A program made the position numbers and the translations under genes. A DNA stretch of 51,984 nucleotides from Planctomycetota bacterium (lineage in GTDB: Bacteria; Planctomycetota; GCA-002687715), in assembly GCA_002683135.1 (NCBI GenBank), contig NYSS01000067.1, positions 20,825-72,808 on the forward strand. The letters run 5' to 3'. The stretch's first letter is position 1. Each line of letters opens with the position of its first letter. Under the pieces are notes generated by a model, which searched no databases, was not told where the DNA came from, and saw only the letters and a program-made list of their open reading frames with translations. Below are positions 45,838-51,984 of the stretch, in pieces.

Positions 45838-46704
45838 CTACTCGCGGGTCTCGGGGACGGTTCGAGAGGCCAGCTTCAGCACCACCGTGCCGAAGCGGAG
45901 GCTACCTGCGATCCGCATGATGGGGCGTCCTGGGATCTCTCCGACCCAGGCGACCAGGTCGTTCCACGGCTTCTCGTCGACGAGGGTGCCATCTTCCCGG
46001 ATGCGGTCCGTCCGCAAGGACACCTTCGTGCACGGGATGCGCTCGCCCTTGAACATGAGGTGTTCTGCGCCCGCATGGCGGACGGTCATCAGGTGCACGG
46101 TGGCGCCCTCGATCATCAGGACGCGGATCTCGCTGTCGGGCTCGATGCGCACGACGCGTCCGTAGAAGATCGCGCCGATCGGATCGAGCATGTGCTTGCC
46201 GCGGATCTCCGCGGCCTGGACGAACTTCTTTGTCCACTTGCCCGCAAAGGCGACGCCGGCGTCCTGATCAAACCAGGTGGTCCGGGTGTGTGGGGCGTCG
46301 TCCGCGGTGACCCAGAACGTCGCCACCGGCAGGAACGTCTTCGGGTCAGCGAGGGTACGGATGTTGCCCGCGGAGCGCAGGAAGGCCTTGACCCGCAAGA
46401 GAGGTTCGGTGAGGCCACCGAACACCAGGAGCTTCCCCTCTTCGGTCTCGATCTCGTCATAGGTGTACTCGACCCGTCCGACCGGTAGCACGCCCGCCCA
46501 GCTGACGCCGTAGACGGACGATTCGCCCGGAACGAAGACGGTCCCTGCGTCCTCGCGCAGCGGCATGTCGGTGACGAGACGGGACGATGGAGCTTCAGCG
46601 TCGGGGCCTCCTGCGCATCCCGCGCCGAGCATCGAGGCGAGCAACAGCAGGTGTCCGCTGAGGACACGTCGTCTCCTGCGGTTTGCTGCATCCCTGTTTC
46701 GCAT
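45838..46704 (-). CDS. DUF3108-like lipoprotein
   Basis: 288 residues. The Arg-rich start RNRDAANRRRRRVLSG leads into a hydrophobic segment ending in a lipobox MLGAGC (Cys30). The mature part is beta-rich and shows the DUF3108 style (YGVSWAGVLPVGRVEYTY, RVKAFLRSAGNIRTL, a middle DPIGAIFYGR and PGRPIMRIAGSLRFG). DUF3108 proteins are periplasmic or outer-membrane beta-barrel-like proteins of unknown role. It may be co-transcribed with ETF-QO downstream. Confidence 0.75.
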   Translation of the reverse strand: MRNRDAANRRRRRVLSGHLLLLASMLGAGCAGGPDAEAPSSRLVTDMPLREDAGTVFVPGESSVYGVSWAGVLPVGRVEYTYDEIETEEGKLLVFGGLTEPLLRVKAFLRSAGNIRTLADPKTFLPVATFWVTADDAPHTRTTWFDQDAGVAFAGKWTKKFVQAAEIRGKHMLDPIGAIFYGRVVRIEPDSEIRVLMIEGATVHLMTVRHAGAEHLMFKGERIPCTKVSLRTDRIREDGTLVDEKPWNDLVAWVGEIPGRPIMRIAGSLRFGTVVLKLASRTVPETRE

Positions 46705-46724
46705 AGATCCTGTCGTCAGGCTGG

Positions 46725-46753
46725 TTGATCCCCGTTTCGGCCAGGGATATCAT
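46725..46753 (+). promoter_or_regulatory. Promoter for tRNA-Cys
   Basis: TTGATC at 46725-46730 (4 of 6), 17-bp spacer, TATCAT at 46748-46753 (5 of 6). The start would be near 46760, 14 nt before the mature tRNA. Confidence 0.6.
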
Positions 46754-46773
46754 CGAGCGTAGGAAGCGTTCAA

Positions 46774-46844
46774 GGCGCCGTAGCCAAGTGGTTAGGCAGC
46801 GGATTGCAAATCCGTCTACTCCGGTTCGAATCCGGACGGCGCCT
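46774..46844 (+). tRNA. tRNA-Cys (GCA)
   Basis: A 71-nt cloverleaf. Acceptor GGCGCCG pairs with CGGCGCC, discriminator U73 as expected for cysteine. Anticodon loop ATTGCAA gives GCA. The T arm is TCCGG-TTCGAAT-CCGGA. The 3' CCA is not encoded; a T-rich run follows at once, which could serve as terminator. Confidence 0.96.
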
Positions 46845-46959
46845 CTTTTTCTCTCTCACCGGCTCGGTGTGACCCCGAGCGTCGCTCCAGAGTAAGGGAC
46901 GACACCGCGCGTGTCGCGGCCGACAACCGAGGTCGGCAGGTCGGGTAGAGTGTCGGCCC

Positions 46960-47883
46960 ATGGCGAACCAAGGTTCGATGCCCGATCCCCTCGTCGGTCT
47001 GCGCTTCGGCAAGGACGACCGACTCGAGGTCAAGCATCGCCTCGGGCAGGGTGGTATGGGCGTCGTGTACTACGCCTGGGATGAAGAAAAGCAGAAGGCG
47101 GTGGCGATCAAGGTGCTGCTGCGGCAGCGCGCCGACGACCCCGAGTTCCTGCGTCGCTTCAAGCACGAAGGGTTGCGGTGGCGCGATATCCGCCATCCCG
47201 CGCTCTGCCGTATCTACGGACTCGGCCGCCAGCACGGGCACTTCTACATCGTGTCGGAGTTCGTGGAGGGACGGGATCTCGATCGGGTCTTGCAAGAGGA
47301 CGGCGCCCAGCCGGTGGACGAGGCGCTGCGCATCATCAGGGAGGCGGCCGGGGCTCTCCAGGTCGTGCACGAACGTGAGATCGTGCATCGGGATTTGAAG
47401 CCCGAGAACATCATGTTGGTGGACAAGGACCGGAGCGTGAAGGTGATGGACTTCGGCCTCGCCAAGTACCTGGGCTCGGATTCGATCCTCACCATGCCAG
47501 GGGATTTTGTCGGGACTCCGGGTTATGTCGCGCCTGAGCACCTGCGGGGCGACGAGATGGATGGGCGGGCCGACGTGTTCGCCCTCGGAGCGATCCTCTA
47601 CGAGTTGTTGACCGCTCGCGGCGCCTTCCGCGGCAAGCACGTCATCGACGTGCTGCGTAAGAACCGCGACAAGGACCCCATCCCGGTGACCAAGTTCAAC
47701 GACTCGGTGGTGCGTCCCGTGGCGACGCTGATCCAGAAGATGATCCAGAAGGACCCGCGCAAGCGCCCCGAGTCGATGGCCGTCGTCGTCTCGGAGGTTG
47801 AAGGCATTCAGGCGCAGCTGGCCGCCGGAAGCGAAGACGAGCGCCAGGGGCTGGGCGGCCTCCTCAAGTCGTTCTGGGACTAG
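46960..47883 (+). CDS. Serine/threonine protein kinase
   Basis: 307 residues, a bare Hanks-type kinase domain with no membrane helix or PASTA/TPR tail. It has the glycine loop GQGGMGVVY, VAIK (Lys51), HRDLKPEN (catalytic Asp145), DFG (164-166), GTPGYVAPE and an Asp-x-Phe-x-x-Gly helix (DVFALGAILYELL). All catalytic residues are present, so it should be active and cytosolic. Targets are unknown; it stands between tRNA-Cys and the convergent peroxiredoxin gene. Confidence 0.92.
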   Translation: MANQGSMPDPLVGLRFGKDDRLEVKHRLGQGGMGVVYYAWDEEKQKAVAIKVLLRQRADDPEFLRRFKHEGLRWRDIRHPALCRIYGLGRQHGHFYIVSEFVEGRDLDRVLQEDGAQPVDEALRIIREAAGALQVVHEREIVHRDLKPENIMLVDKDRSVKVMDFGLAKYLGSDSILTMPGDFVGTPGYVAPEHLRGDEMDGRADVFALGAILYELLTARGAFRGKHVIDVLRKNRDKDPIPVTKFNDSVVRPVATLIQKMIQKDPRKRPESMAVVVSEVEGIQAQLAAGSEDERQGLGGLLKSFWD

Positions 47884-47903
47884 TGATCTCGGGGCCGATG
47901 GGG

Positions 47904-47927
47904 CCACGCCATCGACGATGGGCGTGG
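47904..47927. terminator. Hairpin between convergent genes
   Basis: CCACGCCAT pairs with ATGG-CGTGG around a 5-nt loop, with one bulged G. It lies between the kinase stop (47883) and the peroxiredoxin stop (47947) and could end transcription from both sides. Confidence 0.4.
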
Positions 47928-47946
47928 GCTCCCACTCGGCGGTTGA

Positions 47947-48384
47947 TCACAGGTGCTCGAGCAGCAGGTCGGCCTGGCCGCCGGGGTCCTTGGTGTCGAT
48001 GGCGGCGTTGACCGTGCCGTTGGGCCCGATCACGAACGTGTACCGCTTGGGGTGGCCCGCGCTGTCGTCGTCCGCGGCGCCATAGGCGAGCGCGATGCTC
48101 TTGTCCGTGTCGCAAAGGAGGCGATACGGGAAGTCGAACTTGTCGGCGAACGCCGCGTTGTCTTCGACGCTGTCGAACGAGACCCCGAGGATCTCGATGC
48201 CCTTCTCCTCAAAATCGCGGATTCGATCACGGAATCCGCACCCCTGGGCCGTTCAGCCAGGGGTGTCGGCCTTGGGATAGAACCACAGGACGGCGGTCCG
48301 TCCGACGAAATCGGATAGGGAGACGTCGTCTCCGTGATGGTCCTTGACCGTAAAGGCTGGTGCTTGGGCGCCTGCTTCGAGCAT
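47947..48384 (-). CDS. bcp: Selenocysteine-containing Bcp-type peroxiredoxin (in-frame UGA = Sec44)
   Basis: 145 residues if the TGA at 48253-48255 is read as selenocysteine. Bcp/PrxQ reduces peroxides. The protein begins MLEAGAQAPAFTVKDHHGDD and reaches FYPKADTPG, then TGA, then TAQGCGFRD. The family motif is FYPKxDTPGCTxExCxFRD, so the stop codon lies exactly on the peroxidatic cysteine and the resolving cysteine (Cys49) is kept at the usual five-residue spacing. The frame then continues as normal Bcp (FEEKGIEILGVSFDS, YRLLCDTDKSIALAYGA, PKRYTFVIGPNGTV, LLLEHL) to a TGA at 47947. AAGGAG precedes the ATG. A bacterial SECIS-like hairpin follows the UGA. Read literally, the gene is two fragments. 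Selenocysteine machinery is not in the window. Confidence 0.88.
48217..48239 (-). promoter_or_regulatory. bSECIS-like hairpin for Sec insertion
   Basis: On the minus strand, GCGGATTC and GAATCCGC form a perfect 8-bp stem with the 7-nt loop CGTGATC. The loop begins 21 nt after the UGA and has G at its second position. This meets the bacterial SECIS rules as I know them (loop 16-37 nt downstream of UGA, stem 4-16 bp, loop 3-14 nt, G among the first two loop bases). A second perfect inverted repeat, 9 bp (48239-48247 with 48257-48265), puts the UGA in its own loop. Confidence 0.75.
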
Positions 48385-48450
48385 GCTCGGGTTCTCCTTT
48401 TCGCGGATCGTACCCTCGTTAGGATGCGGCGTCGTAGCGGAGGAGAGGTC

Positions 48451-49935
48451 GTGTCCGAGAGTCCCCGTGTCCGGTTCGCCCCCAGCCCGACTGGCTACCT
48501 GCATGTCGGCGGCGCGCGCACCGCCCTGTTCAACTGGCTGTTCGCCCGCCAGACGGGCGGCGCCAGCGTCCTGCGTATGGAGGATACGGACGCCGCCCGC
48601 AATACGGAGCAGGCTCGGGAGACGATCTTCCGCGGCCTGGACTGGCTCGGGCTCGCGCCGGACGAGGGCCCGGAGCACGGGGGTGCCTTCGGGCCGTACA
48701 GCCAGAGCGAGCGTGGCGACGTCTACGCGGCCGCGGTCGCTGAGCTGCAGGCGCGGGGCGTGGTGTATCCGTGCTTTTGTACGAAGGAGCGCCTCGCCGA
48801 GCTGCGCGCCCGTCAGGAAGCGAACAAGGAGCGCTACGGCTACGACCGGCATTGCCTCCGGATCGACGCGGATGCGCTGCAACAGCGTCTCGATGCCGGG
48901 GAGCCCCACACCCTGCGGCTGCGGGTCCCCGAGGGGGAGACGGTGATCGACGACCTGGTCCGCGGCGAGGTCACCGTTGCCCACGCGGATGTGGAGGACA
49001 TCATCCTGGTGCGCGCTGACGGCGCGCCGGTCTACAACCTGGTGGTCGTCATGGATGACCACCACATGGGCATCACCCATGTGCTGCGCGGTGAGGACCA
49101 CCTGACGAACACGTTCAAGCAGGCGATCCTGTTCAAGGCGCTCGGGTGGGAGCTGCCCCGTTACGGGCACCTGCCGTTGATCCTCGGCCCCAAGGGGGAG
49201 GGGAAGCTCAGCAAGCGTAAGCACCCCGAGGCGGCCCTCGATCACTACCAGGATCGCGGCTTTCACCCTGAGGCGTTCGTCAACTGGCTCGCGCTCATCG
49301 GTTGGTCGTTCGACGATCAGACCGAGATCATGTCCCGCGACGAGCTGGTGGAGCGCTTCTCGCTGGATCGCATCAACAAGTCCGGGGCGCGGCTCGACAT
49401 CCAGAAGCTCGAGCACCTGTCGGGGCATTACATCCGTGAGATGGACACGGACGCGCTCACCTCAGCCGTGCTCCCGCACCTGCAGTCAGCCGGCTTCGTC
49501 GGCGCCGATGTGAGTGACGCGGACCGCCAGAAGGCGGGTCTCATCGCGGTCGCTTTGCAGGAACGTCTCGTCGCCTTCGGGGACGCCGTCGAGCAGTCCC
49601 GCTGGGCGTATGAGCCGATCACCGGCTACGAGGGCAAGGCGGAGAAGAACCTGAAGAAGGGTGAGGATGTCCCCGGTCTCCTTCGTGCGTACGCCGCCGG
49701 CCTCCCGGACCCGCTCCCTGACCCGGACGCTCACGAGGCCCACGCGCGGGCCTTCGCCGAATCGAAGGACCTGGGCTTTGGGCGTCTGGTCCATCCCCTG
49801 CGCGCGGCCTGGACCGGTCGCCCTGTGGGCCCGCCGCTGTTCGACATCGCCGCCATCCTCGGCCAGGAGGAGGTCCTCGGGCGTCTCGAGCAGGCCGCCG
49901 CCTGGATCGAAGATCAACCCGCAGCCGAATCTTGA
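48451..49935 (+). CDS. gltX: Glutamyl-tRNA synthetase
   Basis: 494 residues, class I synthetase. Signature motifs are RFAPSPTGYLHVGGARTALFN (HIGH-type, HVGG as usual in GltX), RMEDTD, DDHHMGITHVLRGEDHL and the KMSKS equivalent KLSKRKH. The GTG start at 48451 has GGAGGAG at ideal spacing (48439-48445). The ATG at 48424 has a weaker site and would add nine residues. It is divergent from the selenoprotein gene (66-bp gap) and is followed 35 bp later by tRNA-Glu, its own substrate. Confidence 0.96.
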   Translation: MSESPRVRFAPSPTGYLHVGGARTALFNWLFARQTGGASVLRMEDTDAARNTEQARETIFRGLDWLGLAPDEGPEHGGAFGPYSQSERGDVYAAAVAELQARGVVYPCFCTKERLAELRARQEANKERYGYDRHCLRIDADALQQRLDAGEPHTLRLRVPEGETVIDDLVRGEVTVAHADVEDIILVRADGAPVYNLVVVMDDHHMGITHVLRGEDHLTNTFKQAILFKALGWELPRYGHLPLILGPKGEGKLSKRKHPEAALDHYQDRGFHPEAFVNWLALIGWSFDDQTEIMSRDELVERFSLDRINKSGARLDIQKLEHLSGHYIREMDTDALTSAVLPHLQSAGFVGADVSDADRQKAGLIAVALQERLVAFGDAVEQSRWAYEPITGYEGKAEKNLKKGEDVPGLLRAYAAGLPDPLPDPDAHEAHARAFAESKDLGFGRLVHPLRAAWTGRPVGPPLFDIAAILGQEEVLGRLEQAAAWIEDQPAAES

Positions 49936-49970
49936 AACGCCGCACCCAGCGGCCTATCTTCTTGCCCTCT

Positions 49971-50044
49971 GGCCCCATCGTCTAGCCAGGTCAGGACACA
50001 AGGTTCTCATCCTTGGAACAGGGGTTCAAATCCCCTTGGGGTCA
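49971..50044 (+). tRNA. tRNA-Glu (CTC)
   Basis: A 74-nt cloverleaf. Acceptor GGCCCCA pairs with TGGGGTC (one G-U), discriminator A. Anticodon arm AAGG-TTCTCAT-CCTT gives CTC. T arm is AGGGG-TTCAAAT-CCCCT. CCA is not encoded. It probably reads through from gltX, since the gap is only 35 bp. Confidence 0.95.
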
Positions 50045-50045
50045 C

Positions 50046-50080
50046 ACGGGGACGCTCGACCGGGCGTCCCCGTTCTTATT
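50046..50080 (+). terminator. Intrinsic terminator after tRNA-Glu
   Basis: ACGGGGACGC (50046-50055) pairs perfectly with GCGTCCCCGT (50064-50073) around an 8-nt loop, followed by TTCTTATT. This is the most classic terminator in the window and closes the gltX-tRNA unit. Confidence 0.85.
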
Positions 50081-50164
50081 GGCACACGTCATCAGATTGA
50101 CCACCGCCGCTGTCGGGCCCCCGTTCAGCGCCGATGTGGATGGTCATCGGATAGGGTGAGCCCC

Positions 50165-51646
50165 ATGCTTGGTGGTGTTCACCCTGGCCCGAAGCACGCG
50201 CGGCATCTCTCTCGGCTCGCGTTCTGTCGGCTGTTGCCGGTGGCGTTGTGGACGATCGTATGGGCCCCCGTTTTCGCTCAGGCGCCGGTGACCACGTTTA
50301 CGGACGTCACCGCGGCCTGCGGCCTCCAGATCTCCACCGACGCGGCATGCTGGGCCGATCTGGACAACGACGGCTGGGTCGATCTCTGCGTGTCCGGGGG
50401 GGTGTGGAAGAACAACGCGGGGAAGACGTTCACCCGGGTCGCCGACGTGCCGACGTCGGTGGCCGCGGATTTTGACAATGACGGACTCGTCGATCTGTTC
50501 TCCTGGACCGAGCGGCGGCTCTATCGCAATGAGGGTGAGATGTCGTTCGCGGTGGTCGCGTTGCCGGAGCTGCCGGCGTCGGTCTCACGGGGGGCCTGCT
50601 GGGGGGACTTCAACGGGGACGGGTTCGTCGACCTGTTCGTGGGCGGCTACGAAGACTGGGACAAGGGCGTCACCTGGCCGTTCCAGGTCCTGATCAACGA
50701 GGGAGGCAAGGCGTTCAAGCTCCTGCGCTCCGAGAGCGTGAGCCGCGCGCGGGGCGTCACCGCCTGTGACTTCGATCAGGACGGCGACCTGGATGTCTAT
50801 GTGTCGAACTATCGCCTGCAGGCGAACCTGCTGTGGCGGAACGACGGCGAGGCGGGCTTTGAGGACGTGGCAGAGAAGCTCGGTGTCCTGGCGACGTCAG
50901 AGGGCTTCGGCGGCGGGCACTCCATCGGCTCAGCCTGGGGTGACTTCAACAACGACGGATGGATGGACCTGTTCGCCGGTAACTTCGCCCACGTGGACAG
51001 CCGCGGGGATCAACCGAAGTCGCGCTTCCTGCAGAACCTGGGCCCCGAGAAGGACTTCCGGTTCAAGGACCTGGGCACCTGCGGAGTCCACTACCAGGAG
51101 TCGTATGCGACGCCGAGCGCCGGTGACTACGACAACGACGGGAACCTGGACGTGTTCTTCACGACCGTCTACGGCTCCGCGTCCTTCGGCCGCAAGAACA
51201 CCCCGGTCCTGTTCCGCAACGACGGGGCGTTCGCCGTCACCGACGTGACCGCGGCGTCGGGCCTGGGGGAGCTCCCGCCGACCTACCAGGCGGCCTGGGC
51301 CGACTACGACAACGACGGCGCGCTGGACCTGATCAGCGGCGGCAAGCTGTTCCGCAACGGCGGCAACGGCAACGCCTGGATCAAGGTCCGCCTGCAAGGC
51401 GACGGGGTCAAGGTGAATCGCACCGCGGTGGGCGCGCAGGTCCGCATCAAGATCGGCGACAAGGTGTACACCCGTCAGGTGGCATCAGGCACGGGAGAAG
51501 GCAACCAGAACGAGGCGACCCTTCATTTCGGTCTGGGTGCACACGAAGGGTCCGTCGCTCTGGAGATCAGCTGGCCCGACGGGCGAAGGCAACGAATCAA
51601 GGACGTCCCCGTCGGTCGCCTGGTGACCTACCGGGCAGCGCGATAA
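50165..51646 (+). CDS. Secreted FG-GAP/VCBS protein with ASPIC/UnbV domain
   Basis: 493 residues. A signal peptide ends near LWTIVWAPVFAQ (about residue 39). Seven calcium-type loops follow, such as DLDNDGWVDL, DFDNDGLVDL, DFNGDGFVDL, DFDQDGDLDV, DFNNDGWMDL, DYDNDGNLDV and DYDNDGALDL. These form an integrin-like beta-propeller. The last 75 residues are an ASPIC/UnbV domain (VGAQVRIKIGD, ASGTGEGNQNEATLHFGLG, ISWPDGRRQ). CRTAC1-like proteins of this type are abundant in planctomycetes; their ligand is unknown. The ATG is preceded by AGGGTGAG. The frame is open further upstream through the tRNA region, which is not coding. Confidence 0.88.
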   Translation: MLGGVHPGPKHARHLSRLAFCRLLPVALWTIVWAPVFAQAPVTTFTDVTAACGLQISTDAACWADLDNDGWVDLCVSGGVWKNNAGKTFTRVADVPTSVAADFDNDGLVDLFSWTERRLYRNEGEMSFAVVALPELPASVSRGACWGDFNGDGFVDLFVGGYEDWDKGVTWPFQVLINEGGKAFKLLRSESVSRARGVTACDFDQDGDLDVYVSNYRLQANLLWRNDGEAGFEDVAEKLGVLATSEGFGGGHSIGSAWGDFNNDGWMDLFAGNFAHVDSRGDQPKSRFLQNLGPEKDFRFKDLGTCGVHYQESYATPSAGDYDNDGNLDVFFTTVYGSASFGRKNTPVLFRNDGAFAVTDVTAASGLGELPPTYQAAWADYDNDGALDLISGGKLFRNGGNGNAWIKVRLQGDGVKVNRTAVGAQVRIKIGDKVYTRQVASGTGEGNQNEATLHFGLGAHEGSVALEISWPDGRRQRIKDVPVGRLVTYRAAR

Positions 51647-51897
51647 GGCCCTACCGCATGCGGCGACGAGGCAGAGGATGCCGAGGAAGGGGAGGACGGG
51701 GGAGGACGGGGGAGAGGCGGGAGTCGCGCACGGCTTGCATGGGAGTTTCCTTGAACGCGTCTTCGTGAGGGCAGCGCAGTGTAACCGGGGAGCTCGTTCG
51801 TCTCCGGCGCCGAGCTCCCGGCTGTACCTCGTCGGCGTGCGCCCATCCCGAGCCATCACCACGCGCTGACGGGACCACCCTCAGCGCCCCGGCGGCG
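51647..51897. other. Non-coding end region
   Basis: I see no convincing gene here; overlapping Arg/Pro-rich frames on the minus strand lack recognisable features. An imperfect tandem GGAGGACGGG motif occurs near 51690. A 29-codon minus-strand frame (51651-51740) has AAGGA before its ATG but is too short and biased to call. Confidence 0.4.
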
Positions 51898-51984
51898 CTA
51901 TACCTGTGACGCCGCCGTGGGAGTGAGCATGACGCTGGTGATCTTGCTCACGGTCCCCTTGTAACGCTCCATGCCGCTCATGCG
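51898..51984 (-). CDS. Possible 3' end of a minus-strand gene entering from the right
   Basis: Reading leftwards from the window edge, an open frame of 28 codons ends in TAG at 51898-51900 (ending SVMLTPTAASQV). Codon composition is ordinary for this genome (many G/C third positions). It could be the C-terminus of a larger gene or chance; the window is too short to decide. Confidence 0.3.
   Translation of the reverse strand, partial: RMSGMERYKGTVSKITSVMLTPTAASQV

Noticed and set aside
48253-48255. Peroxiredoxin as a pseudogene with a nonsense mutation
   Set aside because: The stop lies precisely at the catalytic cysteine, the rest of the gene is intact, and a SECIS-like hairpin follows, so selenocysteine is the better reading. 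Sequencing error remains possible.
48253-49428. Long minus-strand open frame opposite gltX ending at the TGA at 48253
   Set aside because: Only its last 43 codons are real: they are the start of the selenoprotein peroxiredoxin (ATG at 48384). The upstream part is the antisense shadow of gltX.
49661-50164. N-terminal extension of the FG-GAP protein
   Set aside because: This frame passes through the gltX end, tRNA-Glu and a terminator; the signal peptide begins after ATG 50165.

Overview
The window is high-GC bacterial chromosome, densely packed and mostly on the + strand, with no phage, IS element or CRISPR array that I can see. The best guess is a member of the Planctomycetota (moderate confidence). 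The reasons are a secreted metallo-beta-lactamase/lamin-tail protein, a secreted FG-GAP/ASPIC-UnbV protein, a Ser/Thr kinase, pentapeptide and HEAT proteins, and type IV pilus genes scattered among housekeeping genes. This is inference from gene content; no 16S rRNA is present.

Layout. 1-7.7 kb: 3' end of mnmE (tRNA modification GTPase), nrdR (RNR repressor), an ATP-cone/NrdD-like protein of unknown role, smc and a small membrane protein. 7.7-11.6 kb: pterin dehydratase, pentapeptide protein, secreted MBL protein, truA. 11.6-15.5 kb: a regulatory PTS cluster, hpf - ptsN-like EIIA - yvcK - HPr - EI, with short overlaps and no sugar permease. 15.7-21.0 kb: pilM, pilN, a pilO-pilP fusion and the secretin pilQ. 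21-25 kb: the classical RNase E/G - rplU - rpmA - obgE block, preceded by a 600-nt gene-free leader. 25-30.5 kb: a PilT/PilU-type ATPase, a GspC-like PDZ protein, coaX, a second MnmE-like GTPase and pyrB carrying a PyrI-like zinc tail. 30.6-37.2 kb: large lipoprotein, prepilin peptidase, OmpA-type lipoprotein, EF-G-like GTPase. 37.3-44.1 kb: pilT, pilC, TPR protein, pilin, a broken second pilin, and a coiled-coil/HEAT protein. 44-52 kb: ETF-ubiquinone oxidoreductase, DUF3108-like lipoprotein, tRNA-Cys, Ser/Thr kinase, a selenocysteine peroxiredoxin, gltX, tRNA-Glu and an FG-GAP protein.

How the genes work together. The pilM-N-O/P alignment complex, PilQ, PilD, two retraction-type ATPases, PilC and pilin make up most of a type IV pilus machine in one 26-kb span; the extension ATPase PilB is not here. 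HPr, EI and the EIIA-like protein would form a phosphorelay without transport, next to YvcK (carbon/cell-wall balance) and Hpf (ribosome hibernation). gltX lies directly before a tRNA-Glu.

The observation I rate highest is on the minus strand at 47947-48384. A Bcp-type peroxiredoxin has an in-frame TGA exactly at the peroxidatic cysteine, followed by a hairpin that fits the bacterial SECIS model. I read it as a selenoprotein that ordinary gene calling would split or miss. Other notable items are the two MnmE paralogs with complementary defects, the NrdD-like protein next to nrdR, the pilin pseudogene, and the PyrB-PyrI zinc-tail fusion.
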